64,000 bases of DNA from an uncultured Eubacteriales bacterium (GCA_900542005.1 UQLW01000011.1:1-64000), one strand, 5' to 3'. Positions 9,827-17,409 are shown, counted from the stretch's first letter. The notes: generated by a model not told the origin, from the sequence alone. Made by a program: numbers and translations.

Positions 9827-10025
9827 CGGCCCTGGTATGCTGCGCTTCCCCAGGGCGCCGGAGGAAGGATGCAGCGTGTTTTTCTGGGCTTTGCCGCTGG
9901 CGTGATGGCAGGCTTCCACACCGCGATGATGCTGGACGCGGCGTTGGGGCAGGCGGCGCTGGTGAGCAGGGCGGAGCCGGGGGGTACCCGGCTCTTATTA
10001 TCGGCGGCAGAAAGGAGTGAAAACC

Positions 10026-10481
10026 ATGCCTTGGGCCTATGCGCTCTTGGATGGGGGCGTGATGTCCATGTTTTTTGCCCTGCTGGAGGCTGCGGCAGGG
10101 CTGCTGGAGAGGCAGCGTTGGGGCAAGGGCGGCAGCAACGCCCTGCCGGGAGCAAGCCGGGCGCAGACAGCCTGGCAGAGAAGCGCCAGATCCAAGTGCC
10201 TGCTGGCCATGGTGCTGCTGCCGCTGCTTTATGGGGCGGGCCGCGCCCTGCAGGCGGGGTATCCGGGGTTTGGCCTGCTGCTGGCCGCCGCCTATAGCCA
10301 ATGGCTCATGATCGGGCTGACGCACGCCCTGCTGGTGAAGCCGCTGCTTGCTTCGCCTGCTATCGATGGGCGCCAGCGGGCCGGGTTGCCGGGCGTTCCG
10401 GCCGCCTGGCTGCTGGCGCTGTGCCTGATGCTGGCCCTGGTACAGGCCTGCCTGGCATGGCTGCCCCAGGCGGCGGGATAG
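10026..10481 (+). CDS. Small hypothetical membrane protein
   Basis: This 151-aa reading frame has about four hydrophobic stretches, including the C-terminal LLALCLMLALVQACLAWL. AAAGGAG lies 9 bases before the ATG at 10026; an in-frame GTG at 10017 abuts the SD and is less likely. I recognise no family. It is 199 bases downstream of eno and just before a perfect promoter for the next gene. The composition is very GC- and Ala/Leu-rich, so a spurious frame cannot be excluded. Confidence 0.5.
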   Translation: MPWAYALLDGGVMSMFFALLEAAAGLLERQRWGKGGSNALPGASRAQTAWQRSARSKCLLAMVLLPLLYGAGRALQAGYPGFGLLLAAAYSQWLMIGLTHALLVKPLLASPAIDGRQRAGLPGVPAAWLLALCLMLALVQACLAWLPQAAG

Positions 10482-10495
10482 CGGGGGCAGGCCCG

Positions 10496-10524
10496 TTGAC
10501 ATTCCCTAAAGAAACCAATAGAAT
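10496..10524 (+). promoter_or_regulatory. Promoter of the FGE-fold gene
   Basis: TTGACA at 10496-10501 and TAGAAT at 10519-10524 are spaced by 17 bases; this is one of the strongest sigma-A promoters in the window. Confidence 0.85.
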
Positions 10525-10557
10525 GGGAGAAAACACGGAAAAAGGGGGAATGCTGCG

Positions 10558-11841
10558 GTGAATGTCCACACAACGAGCGAGGAGCGCAACCAGAGACGGC
10601 AGAGGATGCTGGAGGAGTATGGCATAGCGCATCCCAGCCGGCAAGAAGTGGAATATGCCGACTGCGCAGGGGAGAGGGCCTACGAAGCGGCGCTGCGATG
10701 CCCACAGGGGCGAGTGGCACCGCCGGGCCGATTCGACGACCTGAAGCTGGCGGTAGAAGCCCTGAGCGGCGGCGCCAATACGGTGCTGCTGGATGATATC
10801 GGTATGCCCAGCATCATGGTGGCGCTGCCCTGGATGCGCAACGCAGACCTGTATGAGGGCGGGGATGAAGGCCTGCATCCCGCCTGGATCGCCTGCGGTA
10901 AACCGCAGAAGGTGCTATATGTTTCCAAATATATGAATATGGTGGAGAACCAGCGGGCTTATTCGCTGCCCATGCGGGAGCCCTACAGCTTTGTGACCTT
11001 TGACGAGGCGAACCGGTTTTGCCTAAACAAGGGGAGGGGCTGGCACCTGATGACCAACAGCCAGTGGGCGGCGATCGCCGCCTGGTGCCGGAAGAACAAA
11101 ACCCTGCCCAGAGGGAACACGGGCAGCCGGGGCGAGGATTGGCAGCATCCGCACCTGAAGGCCGTGCCCGCCAGGCCCTATTATGGGCAGGAGCTTACGC
11201 TCACGGGCAGCGGTCCGGTACAGTTTCAGCATAATCACCAGGCCTCGGGGATTTGCGATCTGGTGGGCAATATGTTTGAATGGGTCGGCGGCCTGCGGCT
11301 GGTGGACGGGGAAATCCAGATTATGCCGGATGGATATGCCGCCGCCTACAGCGACGAAGCCTTCCGGGCAGACAGCCATCACTGGCGGGGCATTACCGCA
11401 AAAGGAGAGCTGGCGGCCCACGGGGAGCGGGATACGCTGAAGCTGGATGGCAGCGTACCGGGCGACAGCGAGGAACGCGATCATTTGCTGGAAAAGGGCC
11501 GTCCGATCCTGCGGACGCAGCTGCAGAATCGTTCCTATCTGGGGCCTGACAGGCAGGGGAACCAGGGATATACGGAATGCTTCTTCGCTGACCTGGAGGC
11601 GGAAGAAAGTCTGGCCGTCCCGCCCCTGCTCCGGCAGCTTGAGATTTTTCCCGATCAGGCCTGCCGCAGGGAGGATGGGATCCTTGTGGTGCGCAACTAT
11701 GGCGAGCGGATCGCTGTGCGCGGCGGGAAGGCTGGAAGCTTTGAGCGGGCGGGGATCAGCGCGCTGCATTTTTATAATCCACGCACCTATGACGGAAGCG
11801 CGACCATCGGCTTCCGCTGCGCCTATGTGGGCCTGGAATAG
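10558..11841 (+). CDS. FGE/C-type-lectin-fold protein resembling diversity-generating-retroelement target proteins
   Basis: This 427-aa protein has features of the formylglycine-generating-enzyme (SUMF1) fold: FDEANRFCLNKGRGWHLMT, NSQWAAIAAW, GICDLVGNMFEWVGGLR, and a C-terminal RGGKAG...IGFRCAYV ending. This layout (an N-terminal clamp, the lectin core and a terminal IGFR block) is known in retroelement-diversified and phage-tip proteins, but I see no adenine-rich variable repeat and no reverse transcriptase nearby. There is no signal peptide or membrane segment, and no obvious FGE copper-binding cysteine pair. It starts at GTG with an AGGGGGAA SD and has its own promoter and a strong terminator, so it is an isolated unit of unknown role. 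Confidence 0.6.
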   Translation: MNVHTTSEERNQRRQRMLEEYGIAHPSRQEVEYADCAGERAYEAALRCPQGRVAPPGRFDDLKLAVEALSGGANTVLLDDIGMPSIMVALPWMRNADLYEGGDEGLHPAWIACGKPQKVLYVSKYMNMVENQRAYSLPMREPYSFVTFDEANRFCLNKGRGWHLMTNSQWAAIAAWCRKNKTLPRGNTGSRGEDWQHPHLKAVPARPYYGQELTLTGSGPVQFQHNHQASGICDLVGNMFEWVGGLRLVDGEIQIMPDGYAAAYSDEAFRADSHHWRGITAKGELAAHGERDTLKLDGSVPGDSEERDHLLEKGRPILRTQLQNRSYLGPDRQGNQGYTECFFADLEAEESLAVPPLLRQLEIFPDQACRREDGILVVRNYGERIAVRGGKAGSFERAGISALHFYNPRTYDGSATIGFRCAYVGLE

Positions 11842-11870
11842 ACCGGCCGCAGACAAAGACAGAGAGTTCC

Positions 11871-11916
11871 ATGCCCCCCTTCCGCCGTTTATCCGGCGGA
11901 AGGGGGGCATTCATTT
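11871..11916 (+). terminator. Strong terminator of the FGE-fold gene
   Basis: A perfect 17-bp stem (ATGCCCCCCTTCCGCCG against its complement) with a loop of about 5-6 bases is followed by TCATTTT. Confidence 0.9.
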
Positions 11917-11921
11917 TGGCC

Positions 11922-11958
11922 GTGAAACAACAAAGGAAGCAGGCGAAAGCCTGCTTCC
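11922..11958 (-). terminator. Terminator of the sufCB operon
   Basis: On the minus strand GGAAGCAGGC and GCCTGCTTCC form a perfect 10-bp stem with a TTTC loop, followed by TTTGTTGTTTC. It lies 68 bases beyond the sufB stop. Confidence 0.8.
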
Positions 11959-12026
11959 AGAAGACAACGCCGGCCGCTCCAAAGGGAGCAAGCCGCCCAG
12001 GGGCCGGTCGCGGCAGCGGCGGGCCG

Positions 12027-12947
12027 CTACCCCTTCAAAAAGCCCTCAATGATCTTTTGCTCGGCCTCTTCCTCAGTGAGGCCGAAGGTACGCAGCTTCA
12101 GAATCTGCTCGCCGGCAATTTTTCCGATCGCCGCCTCATGGATCAAAGCCGCGTCTACGCTGCCGGCAAAAAGCTCCGGCGCGGCGTTCACCGTGCCCTG
12201 TCCCACCAGGATCGCGTCGCATTCCGAATGCCCTGAGCAGCGGGCGTTGCCCCGGATGCGGGAGTGGTATTGCTGGTTGGAGCGGTCCTTGGCCACGGAG
12301 CGGGAGATAAGATCGACGCCGCTGTCTTCGCCGTCCAGATCCACGGTGAATTCAGTCTGCGCCTGCTGGCTTCCCTCGGTCAGAATGCGTTCATGAATGA
12401 CAAGGCGGGCTCTGGCCGCCAGCTGAGCAGTGGTTTTGCGCATCGTTGTATCGACGCCGCCAATCTGTACGGTATCCATCTCCAGTATGGCGTCCTCGTC
12501 CAGCCGGGCGTCCGTTACCGGGTCAATGCGGCGCAGGCCCTTCCCGTTCCCCGTGCCGATATGCTTTTCTTCATACCGCACATGGGCGCCTTTCTCCAGG
12601 AAAAAGCGGTGGATGCCATTATGGCGTGCCTCCTCTTCGCCTTCCACATGTACGCCGCAGCCGGCCACAATGGTGACATCGGCGCCAGCGCCTACATAAA
12701 AGTCGTTATAGACGAGATCGTCCACGCCGCTGTGAGTTACGCAGGCGGGAATATACACCGTTTCGCCCTGCGCTTCCGGCAGGATATGGATGACAAGACC
12801 CGGCCCGTCAGCCTTTGATTCAATTTTGATGTGCTCGGTCGACTGCCGTCCGGCGCAGCCTCCGTTCTCCCGGATGTTGAAGGCGCCGTTAAAGGCACCC
12901 TTAAAGCCTGAGATCAGGTTCAGCAGATTGACAGTGATGCTATTCAT
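12027..12947 (-). CDS. sufB: SufB/SufD-family Fe-S scaffold (minimal SufCB / SMS-type)
   Basis: This is a scaffold partner of SufC for iron-sulfur cluster assembly. The protein of about 306 aa is much shorter than canonical SufB (about 465 aa) but contains the SufBD beta-helix core and the C-terminal conserved segment (residues 215-300: SRSVAKDRSNQQYHSRIRGN, ARCSGHSECDAILVG, ALIHEAAIGKIAGEQ). The conserved cysteine in CSGHSECDA and the EAAIG motif are visible. The start at 12947 overlaps the sufC stop by 8 bases and has a GAGGAA SD. Short two-gene SufC-SufB pairs are known from anaerobic clostridia and archaea. There is no sufS, sufU or sufD here. Confidence 0.88.
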   Translation of the reverse strand: MNSITVNLLNLISGFKGAFNGAFNIRENGGCAGRQSTEHIKIESKADGPGLVIHILPEAQGETVYIPACVTHSGVDDLVYNDFYVGAGADVTIVAGCGVHVEGEEEARHNGIHRFFLEKGAHVRYEEKHIGTGNGKGLRRIDPVTDARLDEDAILEMDTVQIGGVDTTMRKTTAQLAARARLVIHERILTEGSQQAQTEFTVDLDGEDSGVDLISRSVAKDRSNQQYHSRIRGNARCSGHSECDAILVGQGTVNAAPELFAGSVDAALIHEAAIGKIAGEQILKLRTFGLTEEEAEQKIIEGFLKG

Positions 12948-13671
12948 GGGGCTGTTCCTCCTTGCCCAGCGGGCAGCGGGTGATGCTTTCATCCGCCAGC
13001 AGGGCCGGCAGCACCTGCTGCCGGGGGCCCTGCGACCGTACACGTCCGTCGGCGATTACCACGATTTCGTCGGCTATATTCAAAATGCGCTCCTGGTGGG
13101 AGATGATGAGAAGGGAACCGGAAAGGCCGCTCTGCAGGCGCTTAAAGGTATCAATCAGGCTGGCGAAGCTCCAAAGGTCGATCCCTGCCTCGGGCTCGTC
13201 AAATACGGATATGCGCGCGCCGCGGGCCAGGACCGTGGCAATTTCAATGCGCTTGATTTCACCGCCGGACAGGCTTGCGTCTGTCTGGCGGCCTGCATAT
13301 TCCGGCGCGCACAGCCCGACCTGCCCCAGGAGGCCGCAGAGCTCGGATTCACTCAGGCTGCGGCCTGCGGCCAGCTCCAGCAGGTCCCGTACTGTGAGCC
13401 CCTTGAAGCGGACGGGCTGCTGGAAGGCGAAACTGATCCCCTTCCGGGCCCGCTGGGTTACATCCAGCGGGGTGATATCCTCTCCGTCCAGCAGAATCTG
13501 ACCGCTGCTGGGGGTGAGGATGCCCGCGATCACCTTGGCCAGCGTGGTTTTGCCACCCCCATTGGGGCCGGTTACGACGGTAAGCTTCCCGTCGGGTATC
13601 GTAAGGTCCAGGGGATGGAGGATTTCCCTGCCTTCCGGCAGATTCCATGCAATCCCTTTCAAAATGAGCAT
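12940..13671 (-). CDS. sufC: SufC-type Fe-S assembly ATPase
   Basis: This is the ABC-type ATPase that drives the SufB scaffold. Walker A is GPNGGGKTTLAK near residue 37, the signature is SLSGGEIKRIEIA near residue 143, Walker B is ISVFDEPEAGIDLWS, and the switch histidine lies in LLIISHQERIL. FAFQQPVRFKG is the SufC-type Q-loop. The 243-aa length is normal. A GAAGGAGG SD lies 7 bases before the ATG. It is the first gene of a two-gene operon controlled from a promoter flanked by an IscR-like palindrome. Confidence 0.93.
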   Translation of the reverse strand: MLILKGIAWNLPEGREILHPLDLTIPDGKLTVVTGPNGGGKTTLAKVIAGILTPSSGQILLDGEDITPLDVTQRARKGISFAFQQPVRFKGLTVRDLLELAAGRSLSESELCGLLGQVGLCAPEYAGRQTDASLSGGEIKRIEIATVLARGARISVFDEPEAGIDLWSFASLIDTFKRLQSGLSGSLLIISHQERILNIADEIVVIADGRVRSQGPRQQVLPALLADESITRCPLGKEEQPHE

Positions 13672-13703
13672 GTGACGCCTCCTTCAGGATAAAAAGATGG
13701 TAA

Positions 13704-13717
13704 TTAGCAGGTGCTAA
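13704..13717. promoter_or_regulatory. Dyad in the sufC leader
   Basis: TTAGCA-GG-TGCTAA is a perfect 6+6 inverted repeat just downstream of the predicted sufC transcription start. It may be a second operator half-system or a leader hairpin. Confidence 0.35.
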
Positions 13718-13727
13718 CTATGAGTCT

Positions 13728-13756
13728 AGTATAACGCTCTTGATGGCTATAATCAA
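13728..13756 (-). promoter_or_regulatory. Promoter of sufCB
   Basis: On the minus strand TTGATT (13756-13751) and TATACT (13733-13728) are separated by 17 bases. Transcription is predicted to start near 13721. Confidence 0.75.
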
Positions 13757-13769
13757 GACTAAATTAGTC
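13757..13769. promoter_or_regulatory. IscR type-1-like operator adjoining the sufCB -35 element
   Basis: GACTAAATTAGTC is a perfect palindrome that matches the core of the E. coli IscR type-1 site, GACTRWWWYAGTC, at every position. It directly abuts the -35 hexamer of the suf promoter. An Rrf2-family (IscR-like) sensor is inferred; no such gene is in the window. Confidence 0.6.
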
Positions 13770-13775
13770 GGGATT

Positions 13776-13831
13776 AAAAAAGAGATAGAGGGGAAAGGCT
13801 GCACTCCTGGCCTTTTCCCCTCTATCTTTTT
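13776..13831. terminator. Bidirectional terminator between the small-peptide gene and the suf promoter
   Basis: AGATAGAGGGGAAAGG pairs with CCTTTTCCCCTCTATCT, with A/T runs on both sides. Read on the minus strand it lies just after the stop of the 35-aa reading frame and insulates it from sufCB. Confidence 0.8.
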
Positions 13832-13833
13832 AT

Positions 13834-13941
13834 TCAAGGACGGCGAAAACCTCCCCGGCGGCGGTAACGGTCCAGCGCCCGGCAGAGAAGATAACCGGCG
13901 GCGCCCAGGACAATCATCCCGGCAACCAAGATGGCATCCAT
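13834..13941 (-). CDS. 35-aa single-pass membrane peptide (KdpF-like appearance)
   Basis: This short reading frame encodes a peptide with one hydrophobic helix (residues 3-20, MIVLGAAGYLLC at its core) followed by a strongly basic tail (RALDRYRRRGGFRRP). AGGGGGGA lies 6 bases before the chosen ATG, an in-frame ATG at 13947 abuts the SD, and a strong hairpin terminator follows directly. The pattern hydrophobic-GYLL-xx-AL is reminiscent of KdpF, the small subunit of the Kdp potassium pump, and the nearest genes are for potassium transport and KdpDE. I do not claim homology from so short a sequence. Confidence 0.55.
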   Translation of the reverse strand: MDAILVAGMIVLGAAGYLLCRALDRYRRRGGFRRP

Positions 13942-14131
13942 AAACATCCCCCCTTATAACCCTAGCTTAAAGGATTTAGCCTCAAAGCGCCGTTATAAAA
14001 TGGCGCTGGGCATAAAGACTGCGTTAGCTATCGGAGGACCTTAATATGATCTTAACGAACCATGTGCAATCTTTAATTCTTTTTAATCACCGGACACCTA
14101 CAATAGGAAGCACTACAACAGGAGGCAGAGG

Positions 14132-15487
14132 ATGGAGTCACAGAATATACATAAGGGGCTTGGACGGCTGTCCTCCACAAAGCTCATCCTGCTCGGGTTT
14201 TGCGCCATCATTCTGATCGGCACCGCCCTGTTAAGCCTGCCCGCCGCATCTCGAAACGGCCGGGCAGGCCTAACGGACGCCTTTTTTACCGCTACCTCGG
14301 CTACCTGTGTGACAGGGCTGGTTCGGTTTGATACCTATACCCATTGGTCCCTGTTCGGCCAGGTGGTCATCCTGTGCCTCATTCAGATCGGAGGCATTGG
14401 CTTTATGACCATTGCCCTGTCCCTGCTCTCCTTGACCAAGCGCAAGATCGGCCTGGCTCCCCGGGTGCTGATGCAGGAATCCATCGGCGCGCCTCAGGTA
14501 GGCGGGATGATCCGTATGACCAAGTTTATTCTGGGCGGCACCGCGCTGGTAGAGGGGCTGGGCGCCCTGCTGCTGAGTTTTTATTTTTGTCCCAGGTTCG
14601 GCCTTGCAAAGGGGCTGTACTTTTCGGTATTCCACTCGGTTTCCGCCTTTTGCAATGCCGGATTTGACCTGATGGGCGGCGAGGCGCCCTTCTCATCCCT
14701 TACGCTTATGCGCGATCAGGCGTATGTGAACCTGGTGATTATGGCGCTGATTGTGATCGGCGGGCTTGGCTTTTTCGTGTGGCGCGATCTTGTCGCCAAC
14801 CGTTTCGCTTTTACCCATCTTAAGGTGCATACCAAAATCGTGCTGGCCGTAAGCGGCAGCCTGATCCTGCTGGGCGCGGGCAGCATCCTGCTGCTGGAGC
14901 AGGGCGGGCAGGCGTTTGCCGGGATGCCGCCGGGGGAGCAGGCGCTGGTTTCGCTGTTTCAGTCGGTCTCCGCCCGGACGGCGGGCTTCAACAGCGTGGA
15001 TCTGTCGGGCCTGACAGAGGGCAGCCAGTTGATCCTGGTGCTATTGATGCTGATCGGGGGCTCGGCGGGCTCTACCGCCGGCGGCATGAAAACGACCACC
15101 TTTGCCGTACTGCTCAAAAGCGTTGACACCACCTTCCGGCGCAGGAAATCCGTTGAGCTTTTCGGCCGCCGTATGGAGGAGGGCATTGTCCGAACGGCGG
15201 CCTGCATTGCGATGCTCTACATCACCCTGTCGCTGGCGGTTGCCCTGGTGATCGCCCATATCGAAGGCGTGAGCCTGATGGCCGCCCTGCTGGAAAGCGT
15301 ATCGGCCATCGGGACCGTCGGCTTATCCACGGGCATTACGCCCCATATCGGGCTGGTATCCAAAATGCTGCTGGCGATGCTGATGCTTTTCGGCCGCGTC
15401 GGCTCCATCACGATGCTGCTGGCTTTTTCTTCAGAGCGCACCGCGTCGGCTTCCAAGCTGCCGGTGGAAAAAATACAGCTGGGATAG
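14132..15487 (+). CDS. trkH: TrkH/KtrB-family potassium channel-like transporter
   Basis: This is the membrane pore subunit for potassium uptake. Four P-loop filter segments of the Trk/Ktr/HKT fold are visible: SATCVTGLV near residue 54, SAFCNAGFD near residue 171, SARTAGFNSV near residue 281 and SAIGTVGLSTG near residue 391, each with the selectivity glycine. The 451-aa length is closer to KtrB than to E. coli TrkH. An ACAGGAGGCAG SD precedes the ATG. The regulatory subunit gene follows after 15 bases. No c-di-AMP (ydaO) riboswitch was seen in the 190-base leader; it holds only an AGCGCC-N10-GGCGCT dyad at 13986-14007. Confidence 0.93.
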   Translation: MESQNIHKGLGRLSSTKLILLGFCAIILIGTALLSLPAASRNGRAGLTDAFFTATSATCVTGLVRFDTYTHWSLFGQVVILCLIQIGGIGFMTIALSLLSLTKRKIGLAPRVLMQESIGAPQVGGMIRMTKFILGGTALVEGLGALLLSFYFCPRFGLAKGLYFSVFHSVSAFCNAGFDLMGGEAPFSSLTLMRDQAYVNLVIMALIVIGGLGFFVWRDLVANRFAFTHLKVHTKIVLAVSGSLILLGAGSILLLEQGGQAFAGMPPGEQALVSLFQSVSARTAGFNSVDLSGLTEGSQLILVLLMLIGGSAGSTAGGMKTTTFAVLLKSVDTTFRRRKSVELFGRRMEEGIVRTAACIAMLYITLSLAVALVIAHIEGVSLMAALLESVSAIGTVGLSTGITPHIGLVSKMLLAMLMLFGRVGSITMLLAFSSERTASASKLPVEKIQLG

Positions 15488-15502
15488 AGAAAGGATCAAA
15501 GG

Positions 15503-16147
15503 ATGAAATCCGTACTTGTGATAGGCTTGGGACGCTTCGGGCGGCATATCGCCCGCAGGCTCATTGAAGAGGGCAATACGGTGCTGGCCGTGGAGAAGGA
15601 TGAGGAACGGGCCGACGCGGTGGCAGGATTCATAAAAAACGTGCAGATTGCCGACGCTACCAAGGAAGAGTTTATGGAATCGCTGGGGATCGGCAACTTT
15701 GACCTCTGCGTAGTGGCCATTGGCGATGACTTTCAAAGCGCGCTGTTGACCACGGTGCTGCTGAAGGATCTGGGCGGGAAGTTCATCCTGGCCCGGGCCA
15801 GCCGGGATACCTATAAAAAGCTGCTGCTCCGCAACGGCGCGGATCAGGTGGTCTATGCGGAACGGGAGATGGCCGAGCGGCTGGCGGTGAAATACGGCGC
15901 AAAGAATGTATTCGACTATATCGAGCTGGCGCCCGGCTACGCGATCTATGAAATCGCCGTTCCTGCCTCCTGGTATGGCAAAAGCATCCTGGATAAGGCG
16001 GTGCGGACCCGTTACCGTGTGAGCATTCTGGCCACCAAGAAGGGGGGAACCATCGCGCCGCTGCCGCATCCAGATCATGTGTTCACACCGGGAGAAAGCC
16101 TCATGGTGATGGGCGCGCAAGAGGATATACGGGCACTGACCAAATAG
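15503..16147 (+). CDS. trkA: TrkA/KtrA-family potassium uptake regulator (RCK)
   Basis: This is the cytosolic gating subunit of the adjacent TrkH/KtrB. The N-terminal RCK Rossmann fold has VIGLGRFGRHIAR and the acidic ribose-binding VEKDEERAD (residues 5-40). The C-terminal RCK_C domain occupies about residues 135-214. The 214-aa length corresponds to a single RCK unit as in KtrA. An AGAAAGGA SD is present. It is co-transcribed with trkH and followed by a GC hairpin. Confidence 0.93.
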   Translation: MKSVLVIGLGRFGRHIARRLIEEGNTVLAVEKDEERADAVAGFIKNVQIADATKEEFMESLGIGNFDLCVVAIGDDFQSALLTTVLLKDLGGKFILARASRDTYKKLLLRNGADQVVYAEREMAERLAVKYGAKNVFDYIELAPGYAIYEIAVPASWYGKSILDKAVRTRYRVSILATKKGGTIAPLPHPDHVFTPGESLMVMGAQEDIRALTK

Positions 16148-16149
16148 AC

Positions 16150-16184
16150 AAAAGGGCCGCAGCCGGGCTTTGGGCTGCGGCACC
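16150..16184. other. GC-rich hairpin after trkA
   Basis: GCCGCAGCC pairs with GGCTGCGGC around a 7-base loop. There is no T-run on the plus strand, but CCCTTTTG follows on the minus strand. It may attenuate or stabilise the trkHA mRNA. Confidence 0.4.
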
Positions 16185-16289
16185 CTGCGCTTAGGCTTGC
16201 TTTAGGGGATATACACGATCCTTATAGGGGCTTAATCCCCCGTATGATAAAATTATATTTTAGACCGGCGCCTTCAGGCCTGGGCATGA

Positions 16290-16346
16290 GGACGCCTGAG
16301 GGAAGGCGCGGCCCCCGCCCGTGGTCAGCCGCGCTGGACGGCGTCC
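16290..16346 (+). other. Candidate structured RNA before the unknown gene at 16421
   Basis: Two perfect 7-bp stems are nested: GGACGCC (16290-16296) with GGCGTCC (16340-16346), and GCGCGGC (16306-16312) with GCCGCGC (16328-16334). They leave an asymmetric internal loop (9 and 5 bases) and a 15-base apical loop. No known riboswitch class is recognised. Confidence 0.35.
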
Positions 16347-16420
16347 CACCGTCGCGGTACAATAAAGAAAGCGCCCCGCAGCGGCGCAGGCGCGCGGGCC
16401 TGTGGAAGGAGAATCTGCCC

Positions 16421-17320
16421 ATGCATCAAAACACCATAGCCTGGCAGCAGGAGATAGCGGCGCCTGCTATGAAGGGCGTGCCCAGTCCAGACGTCCATCT
16501 GATCAACATGGTCTATGCGCTCAGCCTGGAGCTGACGGCAAATCCGACGATTTGCGTCGACGGGGCAGACGGGCTTTGGATCTATTACGAGGGAGCCTGC
16601 TTTGCCTGCGAGGAGCTGCTGCAGGAGTACGGCCTTTCTCTGGCGGTCATTTCGCGCCGCTATCCGCTGCGGTTCTATGGCAACGCCGGCGGGCTGGAGA
16701 GCGTGGAGCTGGAAAGCGCCCTTTCGGCCGACGGCCAACGGCTGACCCTGATGAAGAAAAATGTTTCCGGTCAGGATTTTGACCAGATCAGCAACCTCTG
16801 CCTGCGGATAAAGGCAGGCTCTGCCCCCTGCCGGGATGCGATCAAGGCAGCGCTGTCGGCCCTGGATTACCGGCGGGATTATCTGGCGCTGCGCCGCACA
16901 AGCTACGCGCAGCAGGCGCTGGCCGATGCGGGGGAGCTGAACCCGGATACCTATTACCGGTACATCCCCCTAAGCGGCGATGGGGAGGCAACCGCGGCGG
17001 CAGTCAATCTGCCGCTGGAGCGTCAGGTCGAGCTGTGGCTGCTTCTTTTGCAGGATCATATTTCCGTCCTGGAGCTGTCCTATGTGCTGGAGGCTGTGGA
17101 GCGGGAGGTGCTGTACAGCTATTTTACCTGGGAGCTGTCTCTGCGCCTGGCCATGTCAAAATCCGGCTGCAGGGTCTGCTATGGCCCGGAAGGCTTCCAG
17201 CTGATAGACGGCGAAGGCAAACGGCTGCGATACGGCTTTAACAAGGGAAGCGATGGGGAACGGCTGCTGCTCAAGTTCCTTTTCCCGGCTATACCGGCTT
17301 CCCGGCAGCAATCTTTATGA
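16421..17320 (+). CDS. Hypothetical protein between trkHA and kdpDE
   Basis: I do not recognise this 299-aa soluble protein. It has no signal peptide or clear membrane helix, several leucine- and glutamate-rich helical stretches (for example residues 190-240), and five or more scattered cysteines including CFACEELL and GCRVCYG. The ATG at 16421 has GGAAGGAG nine or so bases upstream. An open frame extends upstream to 16244, but it crosses the structured element and has no SD. It lies between potassium uptake genes and their likely sensor, so a role in potassium or osmotic response is possible but unproven. Confidence 0.65.
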   Translation: MHQNTIAWQQEIAAPAMKGVPSPDVHLINMVYALSLELTANPTICVDGADGLWIYYEGACFACEELLQEYGLSLAVISRRYPLRFYGNAGGLESVELESALSADGQRLTLMKKNVSGQDFDQISNLCLRIKAGSAPCRDAIKAALSALDYRRDYLALRRTSYAQQALADAGELNPDTYYRYIPLSGDGEATAAAVNLPLERQVELWLLLLQDHISVLELSYVLEAVEREVLYSYFTWELSLRLAMSKSGCRVCYGPEGFQLIDGEGKRLRYGFNKGSDGERLLLKFLFPAIPASRQQSL

Positions 17321-17342
17321 AATCTTTATGCGGGAGGAAAAA

Positions 17343-17369
17343 GGATAACGCCATGCTAACGGCGTTACC
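17343..17369. other. Hairpin in the kdpD leader
   Basis: GGATAACGCC pairs with GGCGTTACC (one bulged base) around ATGCTAAC. There is no T-tract, so a terminator is unlikely. Confidence 0.4.
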
Positions 17370-17409
17370 GGTATAAAGATAGTGCAAGCATAGGGAAGGA
17401 GGAAGCGGC

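Noticed and set aside
9869..10297. Plus-strand open frame whose first 30 residues (FLGFAAGVMAG...) look like the start of a ZIP metal transporter
   Set aside because: Similarity is limited to a short hydrophobic stretch, the rest is low-complexity shadow sequence, and it overlaps the more plausible frame at 10026. It could at most be a decayed fragment.
13951..14131. Possible c-di-AMP (ydaO) riboswitch before trkH
   Set aside because: The segment is too short and lacks the conserved GGGGAACC-like and junction motifs; only one short dyad is present.
14046..14216. Open frame of about 56 codons with GGAGG upstream, running into trkH in another frame
   Set aside because: Most of it overlaps trkH coding sequence and the peptide shows no conserved-looking pattern; the GGAGG is probably incidental.
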